Source: an uncultured Paenibacillaceae bacterium (GTDB taxonomy: Bacteria > Bacillota > Bacilli > Paenibacillales > DA-C8). Taken from it: 16,071 nt of DNA. Below, one piece after another: positions 6,769 to 12,931 of the stretch. Numbering within the stretch: position 1 is the first letter of the stretch; each line of letters opens with the position of its first letter. Below the pieces are notes generated by a model. That model made no database searches, was not told the DNA's origin, and worked only from the letters and a program-made list of their open reading frames with translations. Both the position numbers and the translations under genes were made by a program. Location of the stretch: the NCBI GenBank assembly GCA_937957685.1, contig CALGAO010000015.1, forward strand, positions 1 to 16,071, given 5' to 3'.

Positions 6769-7029
6769 ATGATGAAATCTACTGGAATCGTAAGAAAGGT
6801 TGACGAGCTGGGCCGCGTCGTCATTCCGATCGAGCTGCGCCGAACTCTGGGCATCGGCGAAAAGGACGCATTGGAAATCTACGTAGACGGCGAGAGAATC
6901 ATGCTGAAGAAGTATGAGCCTGCATGCATCTTCACAGGCAACGCTGACGATCTTGTTCACTATCGCGGCAAGATGATCAGCAAGCAATGCATCGAAGAAT
7001 TAATGGAACTCTACAAAACTATGCAATGA
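6769..7029 (+). CDS. abrB: Transition-state regulator AbrB
   Basis: A small DNA-binding protein that represses post-exponential genes during growth and is switched off by Spo0A. The N-terminal swapped-hairpin AbrB domain is nearly identical to that of B. subtilis: MKSTGIVRKVDELGRVVIPI, then ELRRTLGIGEKDALEIYVDG (residues 2-41). The C-terminal half (about 50-86) differs from B. subtilis AbrB (96 aa) and is shorter, ending MISKQCIEELMELYKTMQ, a probable multimerisation helix. GAGAGGAG lies nine bases before the ATG at 6769; a second ATG follows at 6772. It is the only plus-strand gene here, convergent with rsmI over a shared terminator and divergent from the HD gene. The tandem Spo0A boxes upstream support the AbrB name over the paralogues Abh and SpoVT. 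Confidence 0.95.
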   Translation: MMKSTGIVRKVDELGRVVIPIELRRTLGIGEKDALEIYVDGERIMLKKYEPACIFTGNADDLVHYRGKMISKQCIEELMELYKTMQ

Positions 7030-7102
7030 CAAATTAGTGAAAATAGGTTATAATCGAAGTAGCACTGAATTCGTTAATTCTAACCTTTTATATCTCCTTA
7101 AT

Positions 7103-7146
7103 ATTCCTAAGTGCGTTTGGCTCGAGGCGTACTTAGGAATTTTTTT
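7103..7146 (+). terminator. abrB terminator overlapping the end of rsmI
   Basis: A 13-bp stem with one G-T pair (7103-7115 with 7128-7140) and a 12-base loop, followed by six T on the plus strand. The right arm contains the rsmI stop codon (7133-7135). Confidence 0.85.
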
Positions 7147-8023
7147 GTCCATCGAGACAAGCCTGGTACACCTCGCGCTTCGCCAGCCCCCGGTCCGCCG
7201 CCGCTTGCTTCATCGCATCCTTGCGCGTCAGTCCCCGTGCTTCGTACGCGGCGACATGTTCCGGTACGGTCAGCTCCTCCCACCAGTTGCCGCTGTCCGA
7301 CGCGGATGCGCCTGGCGACTCGACGATGAGACAGATCTCGCCAAGCGGCTCCTCAGCCTCGAACCATGCGATGCATTCCCGCAGGGTGCCGCGCAGCGCC
7401 TCTTCATGCTTCTTGGTGATCTCTCTGGTGACCACCGCCGGGCGATCGCCCCAGGCATCATGGATGGCGGACAAGGTCTTGCGCAGCCGGTGCGGGGCTT
7501 CGTAGAAGATGACGGGGCAGCCGGCGGCCTTCAGTTTCGCCAGCTCTTCCTGCTGTTTCTTCCTGTCGCGCGGCAGGAAGCCGGCGAACAGGAAACGCTC
7601 GGTCGACAGGCCGGAGATGATGAGCGCTGACAGGGCGGCATTGGCGCCGGGCACCGGAACGACGGGGATTCCCTCCTCGATCGCGGAACGGACGAGCTCC
7701 GCTCCCGGATCCGAGATCGCCGGCAAGCCCGCATCGCTTACCAGGGCGATCGAGCTTCCTTCCTTGAGGAAGCGGATCAGCTCCGGGCCGCTTGCATGCT
7801 TGTTGTGTTCATGGTAGCTGACGAGCTGCTTCGGCGTGATCTCGAAATGGCTCAGCAGCTTGCGCGTATGACGCGTATCCTCGGCGGCGATGATGTCCGC
7901 CTCCCGCAGGATGCGAATCGCCCGGAAGGTCATATCCTCCAGGTTGCCGATCGGCGTTGCGACAAGATACAGCGTGCCGTATCCCTGCTCATGCTCCTGA
8001 AAGCTTCGTTGCACCTGCATCAT
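7133..8023 (-). CDS. rsmI: 16S rRNA (cytidine-2'-O)-methyltransferase RsmI
   Basis: Methylates the ribose of C1402 (E. coli numbering) in 16S rRNA, at the decoding centre, using SAM. The 296-residue product has the tetrapyrrole-methylase-type fold of the family: LYLVATPIGNLEDMT (18-32), AAEDTRHTRKLLSHF (46-60), LVSDAGLPAISDPG (94-107), VPGANAALSALIISGL (123-138) and IFYEAPHRL (171-179). The length equals that of B. subtilis YabC (about 292). GGAGG lies six bases before the ATG at 8023; a second ATG follows at once. It lies 92 bases after yabB with no GIY-YIG gene between them. Together with rsmA it forms part of the window's rRNA-modification set. Confidence 0.97.
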   Translation of the reverse strand: MMQVQRSFQEHEQGYGTLYLVATPIGNLEDMTFRAIRILREADIIAAEDTRHTRKLLSHFEITPKQLVSYHEHNKHASGPELIRFLKEGSSIALVSDAGLPAISDPGAELVRSAIEEGIPVVPVPGANAALSALIISGLSTERFLFAGFLPRDRKKQQEELAKLKAAGCPVIFYEAPHRLRKTLSAIHDAWGDRPAVVTREITKKHEEALRGTLRECIAWFEAEEPLGEICLIVESPGASASDSGNWWEELTVPEHVAAYEARGLTRKDAMKQAAADRGLAKREVYQACLDGQKNS

Positions 8024-8115
8024 CAGATTCCTCCAACGTTGTTATTCCTCGCGCGCTTGCGCGATCAACCGGCGTGACATCCCGTCCCATTTCCACAGAA
8101 CTGATCGGAAACTGG

Positions 8116-8865
8116 TCAGAGCTGCGCGCGTTTTCCATAGTAAATTTCCAGCAGTTCCTGGCAATACCGGTTGCCTTCATACACGAACAGGGGCGGCAGC
8201 ACCCGCAGCTCCGGATTGGCATCGCGAATCGCTTCCACCAGCACCATGTTCGCTTCGGTCCCGGCACGCGGATGCACCATGCGCAGCCGCTTCGGCTCGA
8301 GCCGATGGGCGCGCAGTGAGGCAAGCAGCTCCGCAAGTCGCGAAGCGCGATGCACGACGGCGACCTTGCCGCCGTTTCTGACCAGTCTGCTCGCCGCCGC
8401 GACCACCTCGTCCATCGTGCACATGATCTCGAAACGGGCGATGGCCATATGTTCATTCCGGTTCTTCATGCCGAGCGATTGCGGCAGATAGGGAGGGTTC
8501 ACCGTCACCAGATCATAGGAGCCGGGCGGCACCTCATAGGCATACACCCGCAGATCGGATTCGACGATCTCGATCTGACCTTCCAGCCGATTCATCTGTA
8601 CGCTTCTTCTCGCCATGTCCGCCACGCGCGGCTGAATCTCCACTCCCGTGATCGGCAGCTTGCTGCGCGTTGACAGGAGCAGGGGGATGACCCCGTTGCC
8701 GCTGCACAGGTCGATGATCCTGCCCCTTGGCGGCGTCGTGCAGAACCTGGCCAGGAGCACCGAATCCAGCGAGAAGCTGAACACCTCGTCGCTCTGGATG
8801 ATGCGCAGATCATGTGTCAGCAGATCGTCGATACGTTCACTTGGATACAAAGGAATATCGTTCAT
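8116..8865 (-). CDS. yabB: tRNA1(Val) (adenine-N6)-methyltransferase, YabB/TrmN6 family
   Basis: A class I SAM-dependent methyltransferase predicted to modify adenosine 37 of a valine tRNA (E. coli YfiC/TrmN). The 249-residue product shows the SAM loop DLCSGNGV (52-59), GVEIQ (74-78) and the catalytic NPPY (123-126) typical of N6-adenine methylases. RIDDLL near the start and PPLFVYEG near the C-terminus match B. subtilis YabB (247 aa). The ATG at 8865 (MNDIPLYPSERIDDLL) gives the family length, with GGAG a short distance upstream. A GTG at 8892 with AGGTG seven bases upstream is a real alternative. It starts just after the yabA terminator and is probably co-transcribed with rsmI. Confidence 0.92.
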   Translation of the reverse strand: MNDIPLYPSERIDDLLTHDLRIIQSDEVFSFSLDSVLLARFCTTPPRGRIIDLCSGNGVIPLLLSTRSKLPITGVEIQPRVADMARRSVQMNRLEGQIEIVESDLRVYAYEVPPGSYDLVTVNPPYLPQSLGMKNRNEHMAIARFEIMCTMDEVVAAASRLVRNGGKVAVVHRASRLAELLASLRAHRLEPKRLRMVHPRAGTEANMVLVEAIRDANPELRVLPPLFVYEGNRYCQELLEIYYGKRAQL

Positions 8866-8902
8866 GTCACTCCACTTTCTGTGATCGAGCACTTTCGTAC
8901 AC

Positions 8903-8932
8903 CTAGAAACAACCGCAGGATCGCTCCTGCGG
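8903..8932 (-). terminator. Terminator after yabA
   Basis: CCGCAGGA (8913-8920) pairs with TCCTGCGG (8925-8932), a perfect 8-bp stem with a 4-base loop. On the minus strand TTGTTTCT follows. It starts within the last codons of yabA and should end the long operon. Confidence 0.7.
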
Positions 8933-8937
8933 CTGAA

Positions 8938-9303
8938 TTATTTATGCAAGAAGGATAAGCAGAACAAGCAATCGCCTTCCGTGCGCAAATGACCATAATT
9001 GATATTACATATATGAAAACCTTCATAATACAGTCGGGCCAGATTATCATACCCTTCTCCCACCTGACTGAAGGAGGATCGGCCTTCCTGCGCCGCGGCG
9101 ACCGGCACTTCGGCCGGCTCCTGCGACTCCTGGGCGTGCTCTCGCTTCAATATCTTTCGCAACTGTTGATTTTCTATGCTGAGTCGTTTGTTCTCCTCAA
9201 GCAGCAGAACGATCTGCTTCTTCATGGAAGAAAGTGCGTCGTGCAGCTGCCCCGCTTGCTCTTCGATCTCCATCATCTGCTGGTAGATATCTTTTTTGTC
9301 CAC
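8938..9303 (-). CDS. yabA: Replication initiation control protein YabA
   Basis: YabA binds DnaA and the sliding clamp DnaN and restrains re-initiation of replication. The 121-residue protein has the known layout. An N-terminal coiled-coil with leucine heptads (about 1-55) drives tetramerisation. A variable linker follows, then the C-terminal zinc-binding domain GEGYDNLARLYYEGFHIC with His97 and Cys99, and GDCLFCLSFLHK with Cys112 and Cys115. The C-terminal block is nearly identical to that of B. subtilis (119 aa). I chose the GTG at 9303 (then DKKDIYQ) because GGGGTGAG lies just upstream and the family starts MDKKE; the frame opens at 9324. It follows ricT by 57 bases and is the last gene of the operon. 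Confidence 0.96.
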   Translation of the reverse strand: MDKKDIYQQMMEIEEQAGQLHDALSSMKKQIVLLLEENKRLSIENQQLRKILKREHAQESQEPAEVPVAAAQEGRSSFSQVGEGYDNLARLYYEGFHICNINYGHLRTEGDCLFCLSFLHK

Positions 9304-9360
9304 GGTCTCACCCCAACTAAGCACATACGAACAGCTGCCTGCTTCGAGCCGTTCTCTTCG

Positions 9361-10164
9361 TTATTGTTCAACCACATCGTCAGGCGACATATCCATCACC
9401 TTGTTGTTGTGCTCAAACAATTGCACCTGCACCTTATGGTCATCAATCTTCAGACCGACGACCTTGCCGGGACCCATCGATGTCATGACCAGGGTGCCGA
9501 CCTTCGGCAATTCACTCTTGCCGCTCTCATAATTGTCGTATTCGAACTTCAAACAACACATGAGACGGCCGCAAAGGCCGGAGATCTTCGTAGGGTTAAG
9601 CGACAGATTCTGGTCCTTCGCCATCTTGATCGATACCGGCTCGAAATCGCCGAGCCATGTTGAGCAACACAGCGGCCTGCCGCAGGGTCCGATGCCTCCC
9701 AGGATCTTCGCCTCGTCGCGCACGCCGATCTGCCTGAGCTCGATGCGCGTCCTGAATACACTGGCCAGATCCTTGACAAGCTCGCGGAAATCGACGCGTC
9801 CGTCCGCCGTGAAGTAGAAAATGATCTTGTTGCGGTCAAACGTATATTCCACATCAATGAGCTTCATGCCCAATTTATGTTCCTTGATCTTGGCCGCGCA
9901 GGTGCCGAACGCCTCCTTCGCGGCGGCGCGGTTCTCCTCCACGATCCGGGCATCGGCTTCTCCTGCCACGCGAATGACCTTCTTGAGCGGAAGGACGACA
10001 TCCGCATCGTCGACCTCCTTGCGGCCGATGACCACCTTGCCGTATTCGACGCCTCGCGCCGTCTCCACGATCACATACTGATCCTGGACAACGTCCAGAT
10101 TGTTGGGATCGAAGTAATAGATCTTGCCCGCGCGTTTGAATCGGACACCTATAACGCTATACAT
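9361..10164 (-). CDS. ricT: PSP1-domain protein RicT (YaaT)
   Basis: RicT forms the Y-complex with RicA and RicF, which carries two [4Fe-4S] clusters, helps RNase Y mature several transcripts, and is needed for normal Spo0A activation, competence and biofilm formation. The 267-residue protein contains the PSP1 fold and the cysteine clusters GPCGRPLCC (Cys161, Cys166, Cys167) and SGLCGRLMCC (Cys198, Cys203, Cys204). As far as I recall, the first four correspond to cluster ligands mapped in B. subtilis. The start at 10164 has a perfect GGAGGTG upstream. That ribosome site lies at the end of holB, whose stop is only three bases before the ATG, so the genes are tightly coupled. Confidence 0.96.
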   Translation of the reverse strand: MYSVIGVRFKRAGKIYYFDPNNLDVVQDQYVIVETARGVEYGKVVIGRKEVDDADVVLPLKKVIRVAGEADARIVEENRAAAKEAFGTCAAKIKEHKLGMKLIDVEYTFDRNKIIFYFTADGRVDFRELVKDLASVFRTRIELRQIGVRDEAKILGGIGPCGRPLCCSTWLGDFEPVSIKMAKDQNLSLNPTKISGLCGRLMCCLKFEYDNYESGKSELPKVGTLVMTSMGPGKVVGLKIDDHKVQVQLFEHNNKVMDMSPDDVVEQ

Positions 10165-10167
10165 GAT

Positions 10168-11160
10168 TCACACCTCCTGTACTGCAACCAGTAACCGCTC
10201 CAGTACAAGCTGCGGATGAACATGAGCGCGCAGTTGCTTGCGCGCTTCCAGCACGGACTCCAATGCCCGGACCCATCTGCCTGCATCGCATTGAAACGCT
10301 GCACGCTTCAACCAATCCGATTGGTCTGGATAATTCAGAGACGTTGTCTGCCGGGCTTGTACGTGGATGATATCCTTAAACAGCAATCCAAATAACTGCA
10401 ATATGATCTCGATATGATCAGCAAGCTCTCCCTTGAAAACCTTCTGCTGAACGGTAAGAAGCGGCTTGCCTGGAACAGCCAGACACTCCTTCGCTAATTG
10501 TATCACTACGTTTCGCGTCTCTGCAAACCAATCCGACTGCGCGTATTGCCTTGCTGCATCCAATCCTGCGGCAAGCTGCGAGGCGGGCCTTGCCAGATGT
10601 TCCGGCACCCCTTCCCGCATGAGCTCCTGCGCGATCACCGCCGGCGGCGTCGGTGCAAAAGTGATGCGCTGCACGCGCGATGCAATCGTCGGCAGCAGCG
10701 CGCTGGGCTGATCCGTCAGCAGGATGGCGATGATCCCCGCGCCAGGCTCCTCCAGGAACTTGAGCAGGCTGTTCGCCGCCTGGATCGTCATCTTCTCCGC
10801 TTCTTCGATCATATACATGCGCGGACGATCGCTCTCCGCGCGGTACGCGAAGCTGCGCTGCAGGTCCCGGATCTGGTCGATCTTGATCGAGGCGCCCTCC
10901 GCCGCGATGCGGATGAGATCGGGGTGGTTGCCATGCTCGACCTTGCGGCACTCCGCGCAATGTCCGCAGGCGCGACCTCCCGCCTCCGGGCTTGTCCGCT
11001 CCTTGCACAAGAGCGCCTGAGCGAGAGCGAGAGCCGTACGCAGCTTGCCCGAACCGGGCGGACCGCTGAACACATAGGCATGGGATAGCCTGCCTTCCGC
11101 CATGCTCTTCAGCAGCATCGCTTCCACTTGCTCACACAACATAGTAGGCGTTGTCGTCAT
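10168..11160 (-). CDS. holB: DNA polymerase III subunit delta'
   Basis: Part of the clamp-loader complex that places DnaN rings at primed sites. The 330-residue AAA+ protein has GPPGSGK (33-39) as its Walker-A region, a zinc module with Cys52, Cys65, Cys68 and Cys71, IEEAEKMTIQAANSLLKFLEEP (about 118-139), and a sensor region reading ASRVQRITF. Many delta' proteins have SRC at that point; here the cysteine is a valine. The ATG at 11160 has GGAGGGGG just upstream. A gap of 189 bases separates it from yaaR, unusually wide for this operon, and ricT follows by three bases. Confidence 0.95.
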   Translation of the reverse strand: MTTTPTMLCEQVEAMLLKSMAEGRLSHAYVFSGPPGSGKLRTALALAQALLCKERTSPEAGGRACGHCAECRKVEHGNHPDLIRIAAEGASIKIDQIRDLQRSFAYRAESDRPRMYMIEEAEKMTIQAANSLLKFLEEPGAGIIAILLTDQPSALLPTIASRVQRITFAPTPPAVIAQELMREGVPEHLARPASQLAAGLDAARQYAQSDWFAETRNVVIQLAKECLAVPGKPLLTVQQKVFKGELADHIEIILQLFGLLFKDIIHVQARQTTSLNYPDQSDWLKRAAFQCDAGRWVRALESVLEARKQLRAHVHPQLVLERLLVAVQEV

Positions 11161-11202
11161 GCTACCCCCTCCGTCATCTGACGTCTACCGAACTTCTTCT
11201 TG

Positions 11203-11295
11203 TCACCTTTGGAAAATCAGCCAGTTGCCGAAACCTGTTTCCAGGTTGATCGTCCGGTTGCCGATCGTCACCTTCGGAGCCGAAACAGCCCCCAC
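11203..11295 (-). CDS. Possible 30-residue peptide between yaaR and holB
   Basis: A short frame starting at a GTG (11295) reads VGAVSAPKVTIGNRTINLE and continues to end NWLIFQR before a TGA at 11203. The frame is open a little further upstream (to about 11331) but without a usable start codon, and no good ribosome site precedes the GTG. The residue pattern looks protein-like, and the 189-base gap is otherwise unexplained. I do not recognise it. It may be a small gene, the remnant of a longer one, or chance. Confidence 0.25.
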   Translation of the reverse strand: MGAVSAPKVTIGNRTINLETGFGNWLIFQR

Positions 11296-11349
11296 CCGGT
11301 CAACAGGTGCTATATGCCGCCCATCGTCGACACATCAACCGCTGTCCGG

Positions 11350-11793
11350 TCAAGAGAGCAGGTTGATGAGCAGTCCTCTGATCTCCCCAACTCTCTGGAG
11401 GATCTCGATACGTCCCTGCTCATGTGTGAGCAGCTCCTCGGCCAGATGGACCAGATGCTGATCGATCTCGTCCAGGAGCTTGTATTTCTTGCCGCGGCCG
11501 CGCCGATCCCAGCCGCGAGTCTCCTTGATGCCGATCCCTCTCCGTACGGTATCCTCGAGGAATCTGCGAAGCATCAATTTATACGCATGCAGCTCACGAA
11601 CCGTCATGGATTTGGTTAACCGTTCACCCTGCATGATGATCTGTTGCAGAGATTTGCGCAGCTGCTCCTCCGAGTGATCTCTCGCCTGTTGCCCCATGAA
11701 ATCCTGAAAAGGCTTGCTGTGAACACTCTGGTGAGCGGGGGTATCCAGTGTCTTCCTGCTGGCAAATGAGCGAATCTGGTTATCAATCTTCAT
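11350..11793 (-). CDS. yaaR: YaaR family protein (DUF327)
   Basis: A protein of unknown function, conserved in Firmicutes and always found in this operon. The 147-residue product is charged and mostly helical, with SKPFQDFMGQQ (26-36), LQQIIMQGERL (49-59), VRELHAYKLMLRRFLEDTV (65-83) and a basic RRGRGKKYKLLDEID stretch (97-111). It ends GLLINLLS. Length and layout match B. subtilis YaaR (146 aa). AGAGGCGG eight bases before the ATG at 11793 supports the start. No catalytic motif is visible. It lies between darA (122-base, strongly folded spacer) and holB (189-base spacer). Confidence 0.9.
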   Translation of the reverse strand: MKIDNQIRSFASRKTLDTPAHQSVHSKPFQDFMGQQARDHSEEQLRKSLQQIIMQGERLTKSMTVRELHAYKLMLRRFLEDTVRRGIGIKETRGWDRRGRGKKYKLLDEIDQHLVHLAEELLTHEQGRIEILQRVGEIRGLLINLLS

Positions 11794-11813
11794 GACTCAA
11801 GCCGCCTCTCCCT

Positions 11814-11893
11814 AAGAAATACCTGGCTGGCGCGAGTCCTTCGGGACGCCGGTGGGGATGGCGATGCTGCCAGACACCGAGGCACAAAGGACT
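11814..11893. other. Folded spacer between darA and yaaR
   Basis: This spacer holds several strong inverted repeats. CGGTG (11850-11854) pairs with CACCG (11875-11879), with TGGC/GCCA nested inside (11859-11872). GTCC-TTCG-GGAC (11836-11847) is a cUUCGg-type hairpin on the plus strand. AGTCCTT (11835-11841) pairs with AAGGACT (11887-11893). No T run follows, so it is not a classic terminator. It could be an mRNA processing or stability element, or an interspersed repeat. Confidence 0.4.
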
Positions 11894-11915
11894 TTCCTGT
11901 CTATCAGCCCTCAGC

Positions 11916-12245
11916 TCAGAAATGCTCAAAGCGATCTACCGGTATAATGAAAACAGCGGCTCCGCCCACCTGTACCTCAACCGGGAACGGAATGTAGGAA
12001 TCTGTCGTTCCTCCCATAGGAGAGACTGGCGTCACCAGTTGATCTCGGACGCGGCAGTTCGATTGGATGAGGCGCATGACATCCTCGACCTTATCGTCCT
12101 CAACACCAATCAGGAACGTCGTGTTTCCTGCGCGCAGGAAGCCGCCTGTGCTGGCAAGCTTCGTCGCACGGATGCCCTCCTGAACCAATGCATTCTGCAG
12201 ACGCGTGGCGTCCTTGTCCTGAACGACAGCAACTATCATTTTCAT
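11916..12245 (-). CDS. darA: Cyclic di-AMP receptor DarA (PII-like, YaaQ)
   Basis: A PII-like trimeric protein that binds c-di-AMP, the second messenger for potassium, osmotic and cell-wall homeostasis; its downstream target is not known. The 109-residue product matches the family: MKMIVAVVQDKDA (1-13), ATKLASTGGFLRAGNTTFLIGVE (27-49, including the nucleotide-contacting STGGFL loop) and VQVGGAAVFIIPVDRFEHF at the C-terminus. The ATG at 12245 is preceded by a perfect AAAGGAGG; the frame opens further up at 12308, inside tmk. It starts 26 bases after the tmk stop. Confidence 0.96.
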   Translation of the reverse strand: MKMIVAVVQDKDATRLQNALVQEGIRATKLASTGGFLRAGNTTFLIGVEDDKVEDVMRLIQSNCRVRDQLVTPVSPMGGTTDSYIPFPVEVQVGGAAVFIIPVDRFEHF

Positions 12246-12271
12246 AGACAGTCCTCCTTTTCCATTATAAC

Positions 12272-12928
12272 TTATTCTGCTGACAACACACGCAGCAACC
12301 TTTGGCAATCGGCGTATATATCCGTGAAGATGTCTTCCGGCGAACGGGTCGCGTCGATCAGCAATACTCGCTCTGGAAGCTCAGATGCGATCCTGAGGAA
12401 TGCTTCGCGTACCCGCTGATGGTACTCGTAGCCCTTCTGCTCGATGCGATCGAGCGATTCTCCTGAACGGCCGAGCCTTTCCATGATGCGCTGTCTGCCG
12501 GTCTCAACGGGCACATCCAGCATGTAGGTGCGGTTCGGAACCACACCGCTTGTGGCGAAGCGGTTAATCGCTTCCACCTCCGAAACATCCAGTCCAAGTC
12601 CGGCGGCCTGATAGGCGATGCTCGCATCGACGAAGCGGTCGCACAGGACGATATATCCCTCTGCCATCGCTGGCAGGATCTTCTCGTGAACGTGCTGGGC
12701 TCGCGAGGCTGCCAGGAGCAACGCTTCCGCCTGGGCATTCATCCTGCTGTTGTCCGGATTCAGCAGGATCGCCCGAATCTGGTCGCCAATCGCTGTACCG
12801 CCCGGCTCCCGGGTGACGATGACCCGGTGACCGTCACGCATCAGAGCGTCGGCAAGCAGCTTGATCTGCGTCGACTTCCCCGATCCGTCCGGGCCTTCAA
12901 AGGTGATGAATAATCCATTATGATGCAA
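12272..12928 (-). CDS. tmk: Thymidylate kinase
   Basis: Phosphorylates dTMP to dTDP, an essential step in dTTP synthesis. The 218-residue protein has the P-loop GPDGSGKST (12-20), TREPGG (39-44), the DRF motif (Asp97-Phe99) with DASIAYQ, and a lid region around RLGRSGESLDRIEQKG. Length is typical of the family (about 212). The start is a TTG at 12928; no in-frame ATG fits, and AAAGGATGA lies 11 or more bases upstream, within the last codons of the decarboxylase gene. The spacing of three bases from the upstream stop indicates one operon. The unusual start with a distant ribosome site may keep its translation low. Confidence 0.95.
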   Translation of the reverse strand: MHHNGLFITFEGPDGSGKSTQIKLLADALMRDGHRVIVTREPGGTAIGDQIRAILLNPDNSRMNAQAEALLLAASRAQHVHEKILPAMAEGYIVLCDRFVDASIAYQAAGLGLDVSEVEAINRFATSGVVPNRTYMLDVPVETGRQRIMERLGRSGESLDRIEQKGYEYHQRVREAFLRIASELPERVLLIDATRSPEDIFTDIYADCQRLLRVLSAE

Positions 12929-12931
12929 GTC

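Noticed and set aside
5298..6803. 501-codon plus-strand frame opposite the HD gene, running into abrB
   Set aside because: Shadow of the HD gene; its end overlaps abrB in another frame and it has no ribosome site.
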